Source: Flavobacterium sp.
GTDB taxonomy: Bacteria > Bacteroidota > Bacteroidia > Flavobacteriales > Flavobacteriaceae
Reading direction: 5' to 3'
NCBI RefSeq assembly: GCF_027484205.1
Contig: NZ_JAIXUB010000013.1
Location: 1-64,000, forward strand
DNA: 64,000 bases
This document shows, one piece after another, positions 43,917-52,157 of this stretch (positions are counted from its first letter, which is position 1; every line of letters begins with the position of its first letter). The notes under the pieces were generated by a model. The model saw only the letters and a program-made list of their open reading frames with translations. It did not search any database and had not been told where the DNA came from. Made by a program: the position numbers and the translations under genes.

Positions 43917-46586
43917 CAAAGTTCTATCTGGAAGCGAACGTTTATCCCACTTAATATCACTCAAGACACTCGCTTTGATTCCAATAAAAAATCCCCAATA
44001 AGTATAATCTCCAAAAGGAACCCAATTGAAATCCATTCGCCAACTCAATAAATCTCGTTCCAATCGAAGTTGGGTAAAAGTGACACCTTTTTGCACAAAA
44101 TCATATCCTGTGGAAACACCCACTTTCCATTTAGTTGTCAAACTTGTATTAGCAGAAACCATTAAAGAATTGCTGGTAATTTTACTTTCTCGTCTAGCAT
44201 TACTGTAAGTTATAGAGTAAGCTAAATTCAAATCCCAAGGCAATTTATATTTATAAAACTCACTGACGGATTTCTTTTCGTCTTCCTCGGTAAATTGGCT
44301 TTCGCGTCGGTCAGATAAATCCGTGTTACTACCAAATAAATCATCAGTTCGACCACCATTTTTAGCACCTTGCTTGTTTTCTTTTTTCTCAAAATCAGTA
44401 CTTGCAACAGCATAATTTATAGTCATATTAGAACTCGTCATTCTAAACAAACTTCCACCATTATCTATATTAAAAGTATTGATTCTTCTACCATTATTAT
44501 CAATTGCATACGGATCAAGTGTAGTAGCAAAATTGAGGTTCATTTTTTGTTTAAACAATTGTGTTCCACCACTAACTCGCATTGGTGCCCAACGAAGCGT
44601 ATCGGCAGCCATGTCATATCCAGTAGAAAAATTCAAGTTGTTTAAAAGCATAATTTTCTTAGGTTCAGTTTTCGTTGAATCTCTATCAGTTACTTTTGCT
44701 TCAAAAGTATTACTCAAACTAAAACCAAGACTATTTGAATAATTTTTTCCTGGTGCACCAAAAATTCCACCTTCAAAACGTGTGTATTCTTTAATCATAT
44801 TTCCGCTTCCATCAGCAGCATAAGTGTCGTAATATTTATCAAAACTTGGAGCATACGAATGTGAAATACTCGGACGCATGACGTGTCTAATCGATTTGAT
44901 TCGTTTATCTTCACCAAAATTAAAGGTTCCATAAATAGTAGTTCCAATGCTATTAGAAACATTATAAGTTCTAAATGCATCAAATCCATTTACATCGGTA
45001 TCAATTACTTTATTTTCGGTTAAATCAAATGATCTTTTTATAGTTTTTAAATACCATACTTCATTATAATTAAGAGAAGTTGAAGCACTAAAATACTTGA
45101 AAATTTTAAAATTGGTACTCAACGGAATTGAGTGTTGAAATCCTACTAATGCATCTCTAAACATTTCTGATTTAAAAAATAAGGAATCAGTAGTTGTAAT
45201 TCTGTTTTCGCCTCTTAGATTATATTGCAAATTGATGTTTTTGAAAAATCCTTTTTTTGCACCATCTTTTGGAGCAAAGGGAAACATTCTATCAACACTT
45301 GCCTGTAAAGTAGGCAAAGTCATATTGATAAGTTGCGTTTGTGTATTTTGCGAATGCGTTGCTGTTAATGATACATTTACTTTAGGAACTGTTTCAAACG
45401 AAGTAGAGTAGGAAATGGAAGAGCTTAAAGTGTTATTCAAATTTGAACCTACATTGACTTGATTCAAGGATTGTTGGAAATATCTACTACTTCCTAAATT
45501 CACCGATGCTGAAAATCTAGAATTTGGATTTGATTTACTGTCTTTACTGTGCGACCATTGAATATTATAAATAGTAGTTTTTGAATAATCAGGATAACCA
45601 CGTTCACTATTAATTAAGTTTTCGTAACGCAAATTTACATTTCCACTGAATTTATATTTCTTAGCATAACTGGATTCAAAACGCAATCCATAACTTCCAT
45701 TGGTATAATAATCACCAAGAACAGCCAAGTCATAATTATCGCTCAAGGCAAAATAATAACCACCATTTTGAAGTGTATAACCACGCTGATTGGTGTAATT
45801 ATAATTAGGAATAATAACTCCAGAACGACTTGTCTCAGTCATTGGGAAGAAAGCAAAAGGTAATGCTAATGGTGTTGGAACATTAGCAATGACTAAATTT
45901 GTAGGACCAACAACAACTTTTTTTCCAGGAACAAATTTTACTCTTGAAGTGTAAAAATAATATTCAGGATCGTCAATATTTTTAGAAGTTGTAAAACGCG
46001 CACCTTTCATAAAGTAAACAGAATCATTTTCTTTTTTGGTGATTTCTGCTTTTACTCTAAATTCGCCTTGTTCTGTTTTTGAATTCCAAACTAATGCTTT
46101 TTTAGTTTTGTAATTAAATCGGATAGAATCTGGTTCAATAACATTTGAACCTTGTTTAAAAACAGGATATTGAATATATTTTCCAGTAGAATCTTTTAAT
46201 CTTCCAGCGTAAACTTCTTCTTTTTGGTAATCAAAAACGATAATTCCTGCTTTTAATTCATAATCTTGATAGTATAATTCGGCACCATCATTAAGAGTTA
46301 TCAACTTTTTTTTATTGTCAAAGCGAGCATAATTTTTAGCTTTATACCTAACTTTTCCCTCTAAAACGCCTTTTTTATTTTTTAAAGAATCACCATTTAT
46401 TACGGTAACTTTCTCCTTAATAACGAGTTCGCTTCCTTCTAAATCACTCGTTTCTTTTGCTTTAGTTTGCTGATTATTAGCAGGAAACGGTTTGCTTTCT
46501 TTGGGTAATTCTTGCGAATAAGATTTGCTACTTCCAATTGTTAGGAAATATGCTAATAAAACGATATAAAATAAGTTTGTACGCAA
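43911..46586 (-). CDS. lptD: LPS assembly protein LptD
   Basis: An 891-residue outer membrane protein. A signal peptide (LFYIVLLAYFLTIGSSKSYSQ) is followed by an OstA-like jellyroll (about residues 85-200) with GVLEGKVRYKAKNYARFD, then a long beta-barrel. The barrel has NLVIANVPTPLALPFAFFPM and many aromatic strands ending near YTYWGFFIGIKASVLSDIKW. It inserts lipopolysaccharide into the outer leaflet. I prefer the TTG at 46586, giving MRTNLFYIVLL. The first in-frame TTG at 46637 overlaps the promoter box at 46635-46642. A heptanucleotide array follows the stop. Confidence 0.9.
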   Translation of the reverse strand: MRTNLFYIVLLAYFLTIGSSKSYSQELPKESKPFPANNQQTKAKETSDLEGSELVIKEKVTVINGDSLKNKKGVLEGKVRYKAKNYARFDNKKKLITLNDGAELYYQDYELKAGIIVFDYQKEEVYAGRLKDSTGKYIQYPVFKQGSNVIEPDSIRFNYKTKKALVWNSKTEQGEFRVKAEITKKENDSVYFMKGARFTTSKNIDDPEYYFYTSRVKFVPGKKVVVGPTNLVIANVPTPLALPFAFFPMTETSRSGVIIPNYNYTNQRGYTLQNGGYYFALSDNYDLAVLGDYYTNGSYGLRFESSYAKKYKFSGNVNLRYENLINSERGYPDYSKTTIYNIQWSHSKDSKSNPNSRFSASVNLGSSRYFQQSLNQVNVGSNLNNTLSSSISYSTSFETVPKVNVSLTATHSQNTQTQLINMTLPTLQASVDRMFPFAPKDGAKKGFFKNINLQYNLRGENRITTTDSLFFKSEMFRDALVGFQHSIPLSTNFKIFKYFSASTSLNYNEVWYLKTIKRSFDLTENKVIDTDVNGFDAFRTYNVSNSIGTTIYGTFNFGEDKRIKSIRHVMRPSISHSYAPSFDKYYDTYAADGSGNMIKEYTRFEGGIFGAPGKNYSNSLGFSLSNTFEAKVTDRDSTKTEPKKIMLLNNLNFSTGYDMAADTLRWAPMRVSGGTQLFKQKMNLNFATTLDPYAIDNNGRRINTFNIDNGGSLFRMTSSNMTINYAVASTDFEKKENKQGAKNGGRTDDLFGSNTDLSDRRESQFTEEDEKKSVSEFYKYKLPWDLNLAYSITYSNARRESKITSNSLMVSANTSLTTKWKVGVSTGYDFVQKGVTFTQLRLERDLLSWRMDFNWVPFGDYTYWGFFIGIKASVLSDIKWDKRSLPDRTLR

Positions 46587-46634
46587 AGGTTTAAATACTA
46601 TTTTTGTAAAAATATGGCTTGATTTTTGGAGAGC

Positions 46635-46642
46635 CAAACTTA
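46635..46642 (-). promoter_or_regulatory. Candidate promoter -7 box for lptD
   Basis: The minus strand reads TAAGTTTG, matching TAnnTTTG. Transcription would start near 46628, leaving about 42 bases of leader before the TTG at 46586. Confidence 0.45.
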
Positions 46643-46720
46643 CATATTATTTTTCGTCAAAAATAGAGAAATAATAATTTTAAAACCTTGCAGTTTTAAT
46701 TAAAATTAACTTTTAGAATT

Positions 46721-47869
46721 ATGAAAATAAAAAATAGATTTCAATTTATAGTATCATTAGCTTTAATTTTAAGCTCAACATATTCATTTTCACAAGCTGA
46801 AAAATTTAAAGTTGCTCTTGATGCAGGTCATGGATCGCACGATTTTGGTGCAGTTTATTCAGGTCATGTTGAAAAAAATATAAATTTAGCTATCGTATTA
46901 AAAGTTGGAAAAATACTAGAAAAAAATCCAAATATAGAGGTTATTTATACCCGTAAAACAGATATTTTTATCGATTTAGTAGAACGTGCTAATATTGCTA
47001 ATCGAGCTGATGCTAATATTTTTGTCTCTGTTCATTGTAATGCTAATAAAAATACAGCTGCTTTTGGTTCAGAAACCTTTGTTATGGGTATGACTAAAAA
47101 TGCTTCTAATCTTGAAGCTGCGAAAAAAGAAAATGAAGTAATCAAATTAGAGAAAGATTACAAGCAAAAATATGAGGGATATAATCCAAATGCTCCCGAA
47201 TCATTAATTGGAATGACTTTAATTCAAGAAGAATACATGGAAAACAGTATTGCTCTTGCAGGAAAAATTCAAGATAATTTTAAAAACGATATGGGTGTAA
47301 AAAGTAGAGGAGTTAGTCAAGCGCCATTTATGGTTTTACACAAATCTTATATGCCAAGAGTTTTGATAGAAACAGGGTTTATTTCAAATAAAGAGGAAGG
47401 TTCAAGATTAGATTCTGAAGAAGGACAAAATGACATTGCTCAAGCAATTGCAGAAGCCATTGTTAGCTATAAAAAGGATTTTCATGGAGAATCAAGTAAT
47501 GAGCCTAAAATTGATAAACCAGTTCGAAGAGTTGTTGAAAAACCTGTAGAAGTTAGTAAACCAGATTCTGTAAAAGAAGAATCAATTGAAAAAGTGAATG
47601 AGGTTATTGATGAAAAAGGAATCGTTTTTAAAGTACAACTTTCAGCTAGTGCTAAGAAACTTGATTTGACTCCAAGTAATTTTAAAGGATTGAAAAATAT
47701 TACAAGTTCATACAATAATGGATTGTACAAATATATGTATGGTGCAACTTCAAATCATGAACAAGCAAAAAAATTATTGCAAGAAGCAAAAGCAAAAGGT
47801 TATTCAACTGCCTACTTAATTGCTTTTAAAGATGGAAAAAGTATAAACATCCAAGAGGCAATCAAATAA
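46721..47869 (+). CDS. N-acetylmuramoyl-L-alanine amidase with SPOR domain
   Basis: A 382-residue exported amidase of the Amidase_3 family. The signal peptide ends near YSFSQ (residue 25). Zinc ligands are H37 (DAGHGSHD), E51 (VEKNINL) and H105 (SVHCNA), and ETGFISN holds the catalytic glutamate. A Lys/Glu-rich linker leads to a C-terminal SPOR-like domain (about 300-380) starting at FKVQLSASAKKL, which would target septal glycan without stem peptides. It diverges from lptD and is followed by the MCE gene 35 bp downstream, in an envelope operon. Confidence 0.93.
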   Translation: MKIKNRFQFIVSLALILSSTYSFSQAEKFKVALDAGHGSHDFGAVYSGHVEKNINLAIVLKVGKILEKNPNIEVIYTRKTDIFIDLVERANIANRADANIFVSVHCNANKNTAAFGSETFVMGMTKNASNLEAAKKENEVIKLEKDYKQKYEGYNPNAPESLIGMTLIQEEYMENSIALAGKIQDNFKNDMGVKSRGVSQAPFMVLHKSYMPRVLIETGFISNKEEGSRLDSEEGQNDIAQAIAEAIVSYKKDFHGESSNEPKIDKPVRRVVEKPVEVSKPDSVKEESIEKVNEVIDEKGIVFKVQLSASAKKLDLTPSNFKGLKNITSSYNNGLYKYMYGATSNHEQAKKLLQEAKAKGYSTAYLIAFKDGKSINIQEAIK

Positions 47870-47904
47870 AAACACTAATTTTGTACCAATAAAAAAAAGA
47901 TATT

Positions 47905-48858
47905 TTGAAATTATCAAGAGAAATTAAAACCGCTATTTTAGTCATATCTGCCATTCTTCTGTTTATTTGGGGATATAGTTTTTTGAAAGGAAGAGATTTA
48001 TTTACAAACTACAAAACATTTTATGTTGAGTATGCTAATGTAGAAGGATTGACCATGTCTTCACCTGTAACTATTAACGGATTAAATATTGGAAAAGTAA
48101 ATTCTATAAATTTAGATGACAAGTCGGGAAAATTATTAGTGGAACTTCAAGTAAATTCTGATTATCCAATTTCAAAATCGAGTTTAGCAGAAATTTATGC
48201 TCCAAGTCCAATTGGAGGAAGACAAATTGCAATTATTCCAAATATAGAGGATAAATCAATTGCGGTTTCCGGAGACTATTTAAAATCGTCTAGTAAATTA
48301 GGTTTAACCGATGCTTTAGCTCTTCAAATAGAACCCTTAAAAGATAAAATCGAAAAACTTTTGGACAATGCTAATACAATGTTAGTGAGTGTAAATGGAG
48401 TTTTAGACGCAAAAACTAGAGAAAATTTAAGAAGCAGTTTAGCAAATTTGAATGAAGTGATGGTGGAATTTAAATCGATTTCAAAATCTACAAGCTCTTT
48501 ACTAGCTGATAATAAAAGCAAAATTGGAAATACGATGTCAAACGTAGAAAAAGCTTCTGCTAATTTTACAAAAGTTTCCGATTCATTAGCTAAAATCAAT
48601 CTTGCTCCAACAGTAAAAACACTTGAAAAAACATTAGCTAATGTTGATAAAATGTTGGCAGATATGCAATCAGGTAAAGGAACAATGGGTAAATTAATGA
48701 AAGACGATGCGATGTATAATAACTTTACGAAAGCTTCTAAAGAACTTGAATTACTTTTACAAGATTTACGATTATATCCAACACGTTATGTAAATGTTTC
48801 ACTTTTTGGAAAGAAAAACAAACCATACAAAGCACCTACAAACGACACTATTAAATAG
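47905..48858 (+). CDS. MCE/MlaD family lipid-transport protein
   Basis: A 317-residue protein with one N-terminal helix (about 7-28) and an MCE domain (about 38-115), with YANVEGLTMSSPVTINGLNIG. A coiled-coil C-terminal part follows. MlaD-like proteins carry phospholipids between membranes with an ABC transporter; no MlaE or MlaF gene is adjacent. Translation begins at TTG 47905, giving MKLSREIKTAI; no ATG is nearby. It is likely co-transcribed with the amidase upstream and the Fe-S gene 15 bp downstream. Confidence 0.88.
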   Translation: MKLSREIKTAILVISAILLFIWGYSFLKGRDLFTNYKTFYVEYANVEGLTMSSPVTINGLNIGKVNSINLDDKSGKLLVELQVNSDYPISKSSLAEIYAPSPIGGRQIAIIPNIEDKSIAVSGDYLKSSSKLGLTDALALQIEPLKDKIEKLLDNANTMLVSVNGVLDAKTRENLRSSLANLNEVMVEFKSISKSTSSLLADNKSKIGNTMSNVEKASANFTKVSDSLAKINLAPTVKTLEKTLANVDKMLADMQSGKGTMGKLMKDDAMYNNFTKASKELELLLQDLRLYPTRYVNVSLFGKKNKPYKAPTNDTIK

Positions 48859-48873
48859 CATAAAAAAACTATT

Positions 48874-50208
48874 ATGGGAATTTTAGCCAACCTATTTTTT
48901 GCAATATTATTAATCATCGGATTTGGATATTTTACAATTAATGTAAAAAAACTTATCCGAAATATTAAACTTGGACAAGTTGTAAATCGTTCAGATAATT
49001 CCTCTGAAAGATGGAAGAATATGGCAATGATTGCACTTGGTCAATCTAAAATGATCAAAAGACCAGTTGCAGGTTTTCTACACATAATTGTTTATGTAGG
49101 TTTTGTAATCATCAACATTGAATTATTAGAAATCATCATCGACGGACTTTTTAGCACGCACCGAATTTTCAAATTCATGGGTGGTTTGTATGATGTACTT
49201 ATTGGTTCCTTCGAAATTCTAGCATTTTTGGTTCTTGTTGCCGTAATCATTTTTTGGATTAGAAGAAACGTTACTAAATTGAAACGTTTTACAAGTACTG
49301 ATTTGGATGGAAAACCCAGAAATGATGCAAATTACATTTTGTATTTTGAAGTAGTTTTGATGTCATTATTCCTTTTAATGAATGCTGCCGATTTACATCT
49401 TCAAAATCTTCCGGAAGTTTTTGGTCACTATGAAAAAGCAGGTTCGTTTCCAATTTCACAGTTTCTTACTCCTATTTTCGATGGAATGAGTTCTCAATTA
49501 GTATTTATGTTAGAAAGAACATTTTGGTGGTTGCACATCATCGGAATTTTAATTTTCTTAAATTATTTATATTTCTCTAAACATTTACATATTCTTTTAG
49601 CTTTCCCAAATACGTATTTTGCAGATTTGAATGCCAAAGGAAAATTTGATAATTTAGAAAGTGTTACAAAAGAAGTAAAATTAATGATGGATCCAAATGC
49701 CGATCCATTTGCAGCGCAACCCGTTGATGAAAATGCAGTTCCAAGTAAATTTGGAGCTTCAGATGTAATGGATTTGAATTGGGTGCAATTATTGAACGCA
49801 TACACTTGTACCGAATGTGGTCGTTGTACTTCAGCTTGTCCTGCAAATCAAACAGGTAAAAAATTGTCTCCACGTAAAATTATGATGGACACAAGAGATA
49901 GATTGGAAGAAGTAGGAAGAAATATCGATAAAAACAAAGGTGTTTTTGTTCCAGATAATGTTTCCTTATTAAACAATTATATTACTGCTGAAGAATTATG
50001 GGCTTGTACATCATGTAATGCATGTGTTGAAGAATGTCCAGTAAATATTAGTCCGTTATCAATCATAATGGATATGCGTCGATTCTTGGTTATGGAGCAA
50101 AGTGCGGCACCACAATCATTAAACGCCATGATGACCAATATTGAAAATAACGGTGCGCCATGGCAGTACAATCAAATGGATCGATTGAATTGGAAAGATG
50201 AACAATAA
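48874..50208 (+). CDS. Membrane 4Fe-4S dicluster protein (HdrC/LutB-like)
   Basis: A 444-residue protein. Five membrane helices in the first 250 residues resemble the cytochrome b-type subunit of NarI/HdrE-like proteins. Two ferredoxin motifs follow in the soluble part: C312, C315, C318, C322 and C378, C381, C384, C388, each ending in a proline. This layout is seen in membrane-bound heterodisulfide reductase-like and GlpC-like electron carriers. Its likely partner is the CCG-domain protein at 50821. The electron donor and acceptor are unknown. Confidence 0.85.
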   Translation: MGILANLFFAILLIIGFGYFTINVKKLIRNIKLGQVVNRSDNSSERWKNMAMIALGQSKMIKRPVAGFLHIIVYVGFVIINIELLEIIIDGLFSTHRIFKFMGGLYDVLIGSFEILAFLVLVAVIIFWIRRNVTKLKRFTSTDLDGKPRNDANYILYFEVVLMSLFLLMNAADLHLQNLPEVFGHYEKAGSFPISQFLTPIFDGMSSQLVFMLERTFWWLHIIGILIFLNYLYFSKHLHILLAFPNTYFADLNAKGKFDNLESVTKEVKLMMDPNADPFAAQPVDENAVPSKFGASDVMDLNWVQLLNAYTCTECGRCTSACPANQTGKKLSPRKIMMDTRDRLEEVGRNIDKNKGVFVPDNVSLLNNYITAEELWACTSCNACVEECPVNISPLSIIMDMRRFLVMEQSAAPQSLNAMMTNIENNGAPWQYNQMDRLNWKDEQ

Positions 50209-50297
50209 ATAATTTAATTAAATATAATGATAATTTTCCATGTTGTGAGGATTGGAAACTTGTCTAAATGAATGTGAAATAATAAAATTTAAAAAAA

Positions 50298-50744
50298 ATG
50301 AAAGCGGAAGACATTGACAAAACCTTACAACCAGTTACTGAAAACGGACAACATTTAAGTCCAATTTTACCAGAAGGAGTAAAAAATTATTTAATTGATA
50401 TTGACGGAACTATCTGTGATGATATTCCTAATGAAGAACCAGAACGAATGTTAACAGCAGAAGTGTATCCTGATGCTCTAATTACATTAAATAAATGGTA
50501 TGATGAAGGTCATATTATCTTTTTCTTCACTTCTAGAACAGAAGCACATAGAGAATATACGGAGCGTTGGTTAAAACAACACGGTTTCAAATATCACGGA
50601 ATGGTAATGGGAAAACCTCGTGGAGGAAATTACCATTGGATTGATAATCATTTGGTGAAAGCAACTCGTTACAGAGGAAAATTCACTGATTTAATAGAAA
50701 AAGAAGTAACCATCGAGGTTTTTGACGATGGACAACATGAATAA
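50298..50744 (+). CDS. HAD-like phosphatase
   Basis: A 148-residue HAD superfamily protein. Motif I is LIDIDGTICDD (D34, D36), motif II is FFTSR (T78), motif III K105 in GKPRGG and motif IV D116 in WIDNH. The substrate is unknown. Related Bacteroidota proteins are sometimes labelled phosphoheptose isomerase, which the motifs do not support. It separates the two Fe-S genes, an odd place if they form one complex. Confidence 0.75.
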   Translation: MKAEDIDKTLQPVTENGQHLSPILPEGVKNYLIDIDGTICDDIPNEEPERMLTAEVYPDALITLNKWYDEGHIIFFFTSRTEAHREYTERWLKQHGFKYHGMVMGKPRGGNYHWIDNHLVKATRYRGKFTDLIEKEVTIEVFDDGQHE

Positions 50745-50762
50745 TATTAAATATACGATTTT

Positions 50763-50795
50763 AGATATTAGATTTTTAAAATAGATCTAATATCT
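50763..50795. repeat. Inverted repeat between the HAD and CCG-domain genes
   Basis: AGATATTAGAT (50763-50773) and ATCTAATATCT (50785-50795) are perfect complements with an 11-base loop, followed by A+T-rich TCTAAA repeats to 50815. It may be a weak hairpin in the mRNA. Confidence 0.65.
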
Positions 50796-50820
50796 AAATT
50801 CTAAAATCTAAAATTAAAAG

Positions 50821-51612
50821 ATGTCAGAAGTATTGAACGTGCCAACAATGGCAGAGATGTTAGCTCAAGGCAAGCAACCAGAAGTATTATTTTGGGTTGG
50901 TTGTGCAGGAAGTTTTGACGATAGAGCAAAAAGAATTACCAAAGCATTTGTACGAATTTTGAATCGTGCTAATGTAGAATTTGCTGTTCTGGGAACAGAG
51001 GAAAGTTGTACTGGTGATCCTGCAAAACGTGCCGGAAACGAATTTCTTTTTCAAATGCAAGCCATGATGAATATTGAAGTTCTAAATGCTTATGAAGCAA
51101 AAAAAATAGTAACAGCTTGTCCGCATTGCTTCAATACTTTGAAAAATGAATATCCAGAATTAGGAGGAAAATATGAAGTTATTCACCATACTGAATTTCT
51201 TAAATCATTATTAGATTCAGGTAGATTGACTATTGAAGGTGGACAATTTAAAGGTAAAAAAATTACTTTTCACGATCCTTGTTATTTAGGAAGAGCTAAT
51301 AATATCTATGAAGCACCAAGAGATTTGATTCAAAAATTAGATGCAGAATTGGTTGAAATGAAACGTTCTAAAGCTAATGGTCTTTGTTGTGGTGCTGGAG
51401 GTGCTCAAATGTTTAAAGATGCTGAAAAAGGAGATAAAGAAATTAACATCGAAAGAACGGAAGATGCTCTTGAAACTCAACCAGATATTATTGCTGCGGG
51501 TTGCCCATTTTGCAACACAATGATGACTGATGGTGTAAAAAATAAAGAAAAAGAAGCAGAAGTTAAAGTTCTTGATATTGCCGAATTAATTGCAAACGCT
51601 CAAGATTTATAA
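50821..51612 (+). CDS. CCG-domain Fe-S protein (HdrB-like)
   Basis: A 263-residue protein with two CCG (cysteine-rich) domains as in heterodisulfide reductase HdrB and LutA. WVGCAG begins the first domain and ACPHC ends it. DPCYLGRANN begins the second, with LCCGAGGAQMF and GCPFCNTMM. Such domains hold an unusual Fe-S cluster for disulfide or quinone chemistry. It probably works with the membrane Fe-S protein at 48874. The physiological substrate cannot be read from the sequence. Confidence 0.85.
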   Translation: MSEVLNVPTMAEMLAQGKQPEVLFWVGCAGSFDDRAKRITKAFVRILNRANVEFAVLGTEESCTGDPAKRAGNEFLFQMQAMMNIEVLNAYEAKKIVTACPHCFNTLKNEYPELGGKYEVIHHTEFLKSLLDSGRLTIEGGQFKGKKITFHDPCYLGRANNIYEAPRDLIQKLDAELVEMKRSKANGLCCGAGGAQMFKDAEKGDKEINIERTEDALETQPDIIAAGCPFCNTMMTDGVKNKEKEAEVKVLDIAELIANAQDL

Positions 51613-51623
51613 AATAAAACAAT

Positions 51624-51648
51624 TGTCACCCTGAGCGATGTCGAAGGG
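51624..51648 (+). repeat. Short palindromic repeat before the 160-residue protein gene
   Basis: The sequence TGTCACCCTGAGCGATGTCG continues as AAGGG. It is another copy of the repeat seen around the GIY-YIG gene, located 17 bp before the start codon at 51666. Confidence 0.85.
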
Positions 51649-51665
51649 AAAAATCTAATAATACA

Positions 51666-52148
51666 ATGTACATTCCATTTGAAAATTTACCGCAAGAATC
51701 TAGAATTTGGATTTATCAATCCAGTAGAAAATTTTCTGATGAAGAAGTTGCAGATATTGAAAAAGATTTGCTTCAATTTATTGAAAATTGGTCAGCTCAC
51801 GGAACTTCATTAGAAGCTTCATTTACAATTAGATATAATAGATTTATAGTAATTGCCGTTAATCAAGAATTTCATCCTGCAACTGGTTGTTCTATAGATG
51901 CTTCAGTTGGATTTATTCAAAATTTAGAACAAAAGTATAGTGTAGATTTATTAGATAAAATGAATGTAGCTTTCAAACAAGGCGAATTTATTACTTACAA
52001 AACACTTTTAGAATTTAAAAAATTAGCAAAAGACAAATCGGTTTCAGAAAACACAATAGTTTTCAATAATCTAGTTAATACTATTGAAGAACTTAATGAA
52101 GGTTGGGAAATTCCTGCAAGTGAAAGTTGGCATAGTCGTTTCTTTTAA
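51666..52148 (+). CDS. Conserved protein of unknown function
   Basis: A 160-residue soluble protein with strongly conserved-looking patches such as FENLPQESRIWIYQS and the tail SWHSRFF. There is no Walker A, ABC signature or other nucleotide motif. Close relatives in Bacteroidota databases are, as I recall, often called ABC transporter ATPase, which this sequence does not support. It lies between the CCG-domain and GH3 genes and is 9 bp from the latter, so it is probably co-transcribed. The function is unknown. Confidence 0.75.
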   Translation: MYIPFENLPQESRIWIYQSSRKFSDEEVADIEKDLLQFIENWSAHGTSLEASFTIRYNRFIVIAVNQEFHPATGCSIDASVGFIQNLEQKYSVDLLDKMNVAFKQGEFITYKTLLEFKKLAKDKSVSENTIVFNNLVNTIEELNEGWEIPASESWHSRFF

Positions 52149-52157
52149 AAGCTATTG

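Noticed and set aside
43525..44001. Plus-strand frame of 158 codons between ridA and lptD
   Set aside because: It runs through the complement of ridA and the heptanucleotide array, producing a low-complexity tail; no family match.
50298..50744. Phosphoheptose isomerase
   Set aside because: The sequence has HAD motifs and no SIS domain.
51666..52148. ABC transporter ATPase
   Set aside because: No nucleotide-binding motif is present in the 160 residues.
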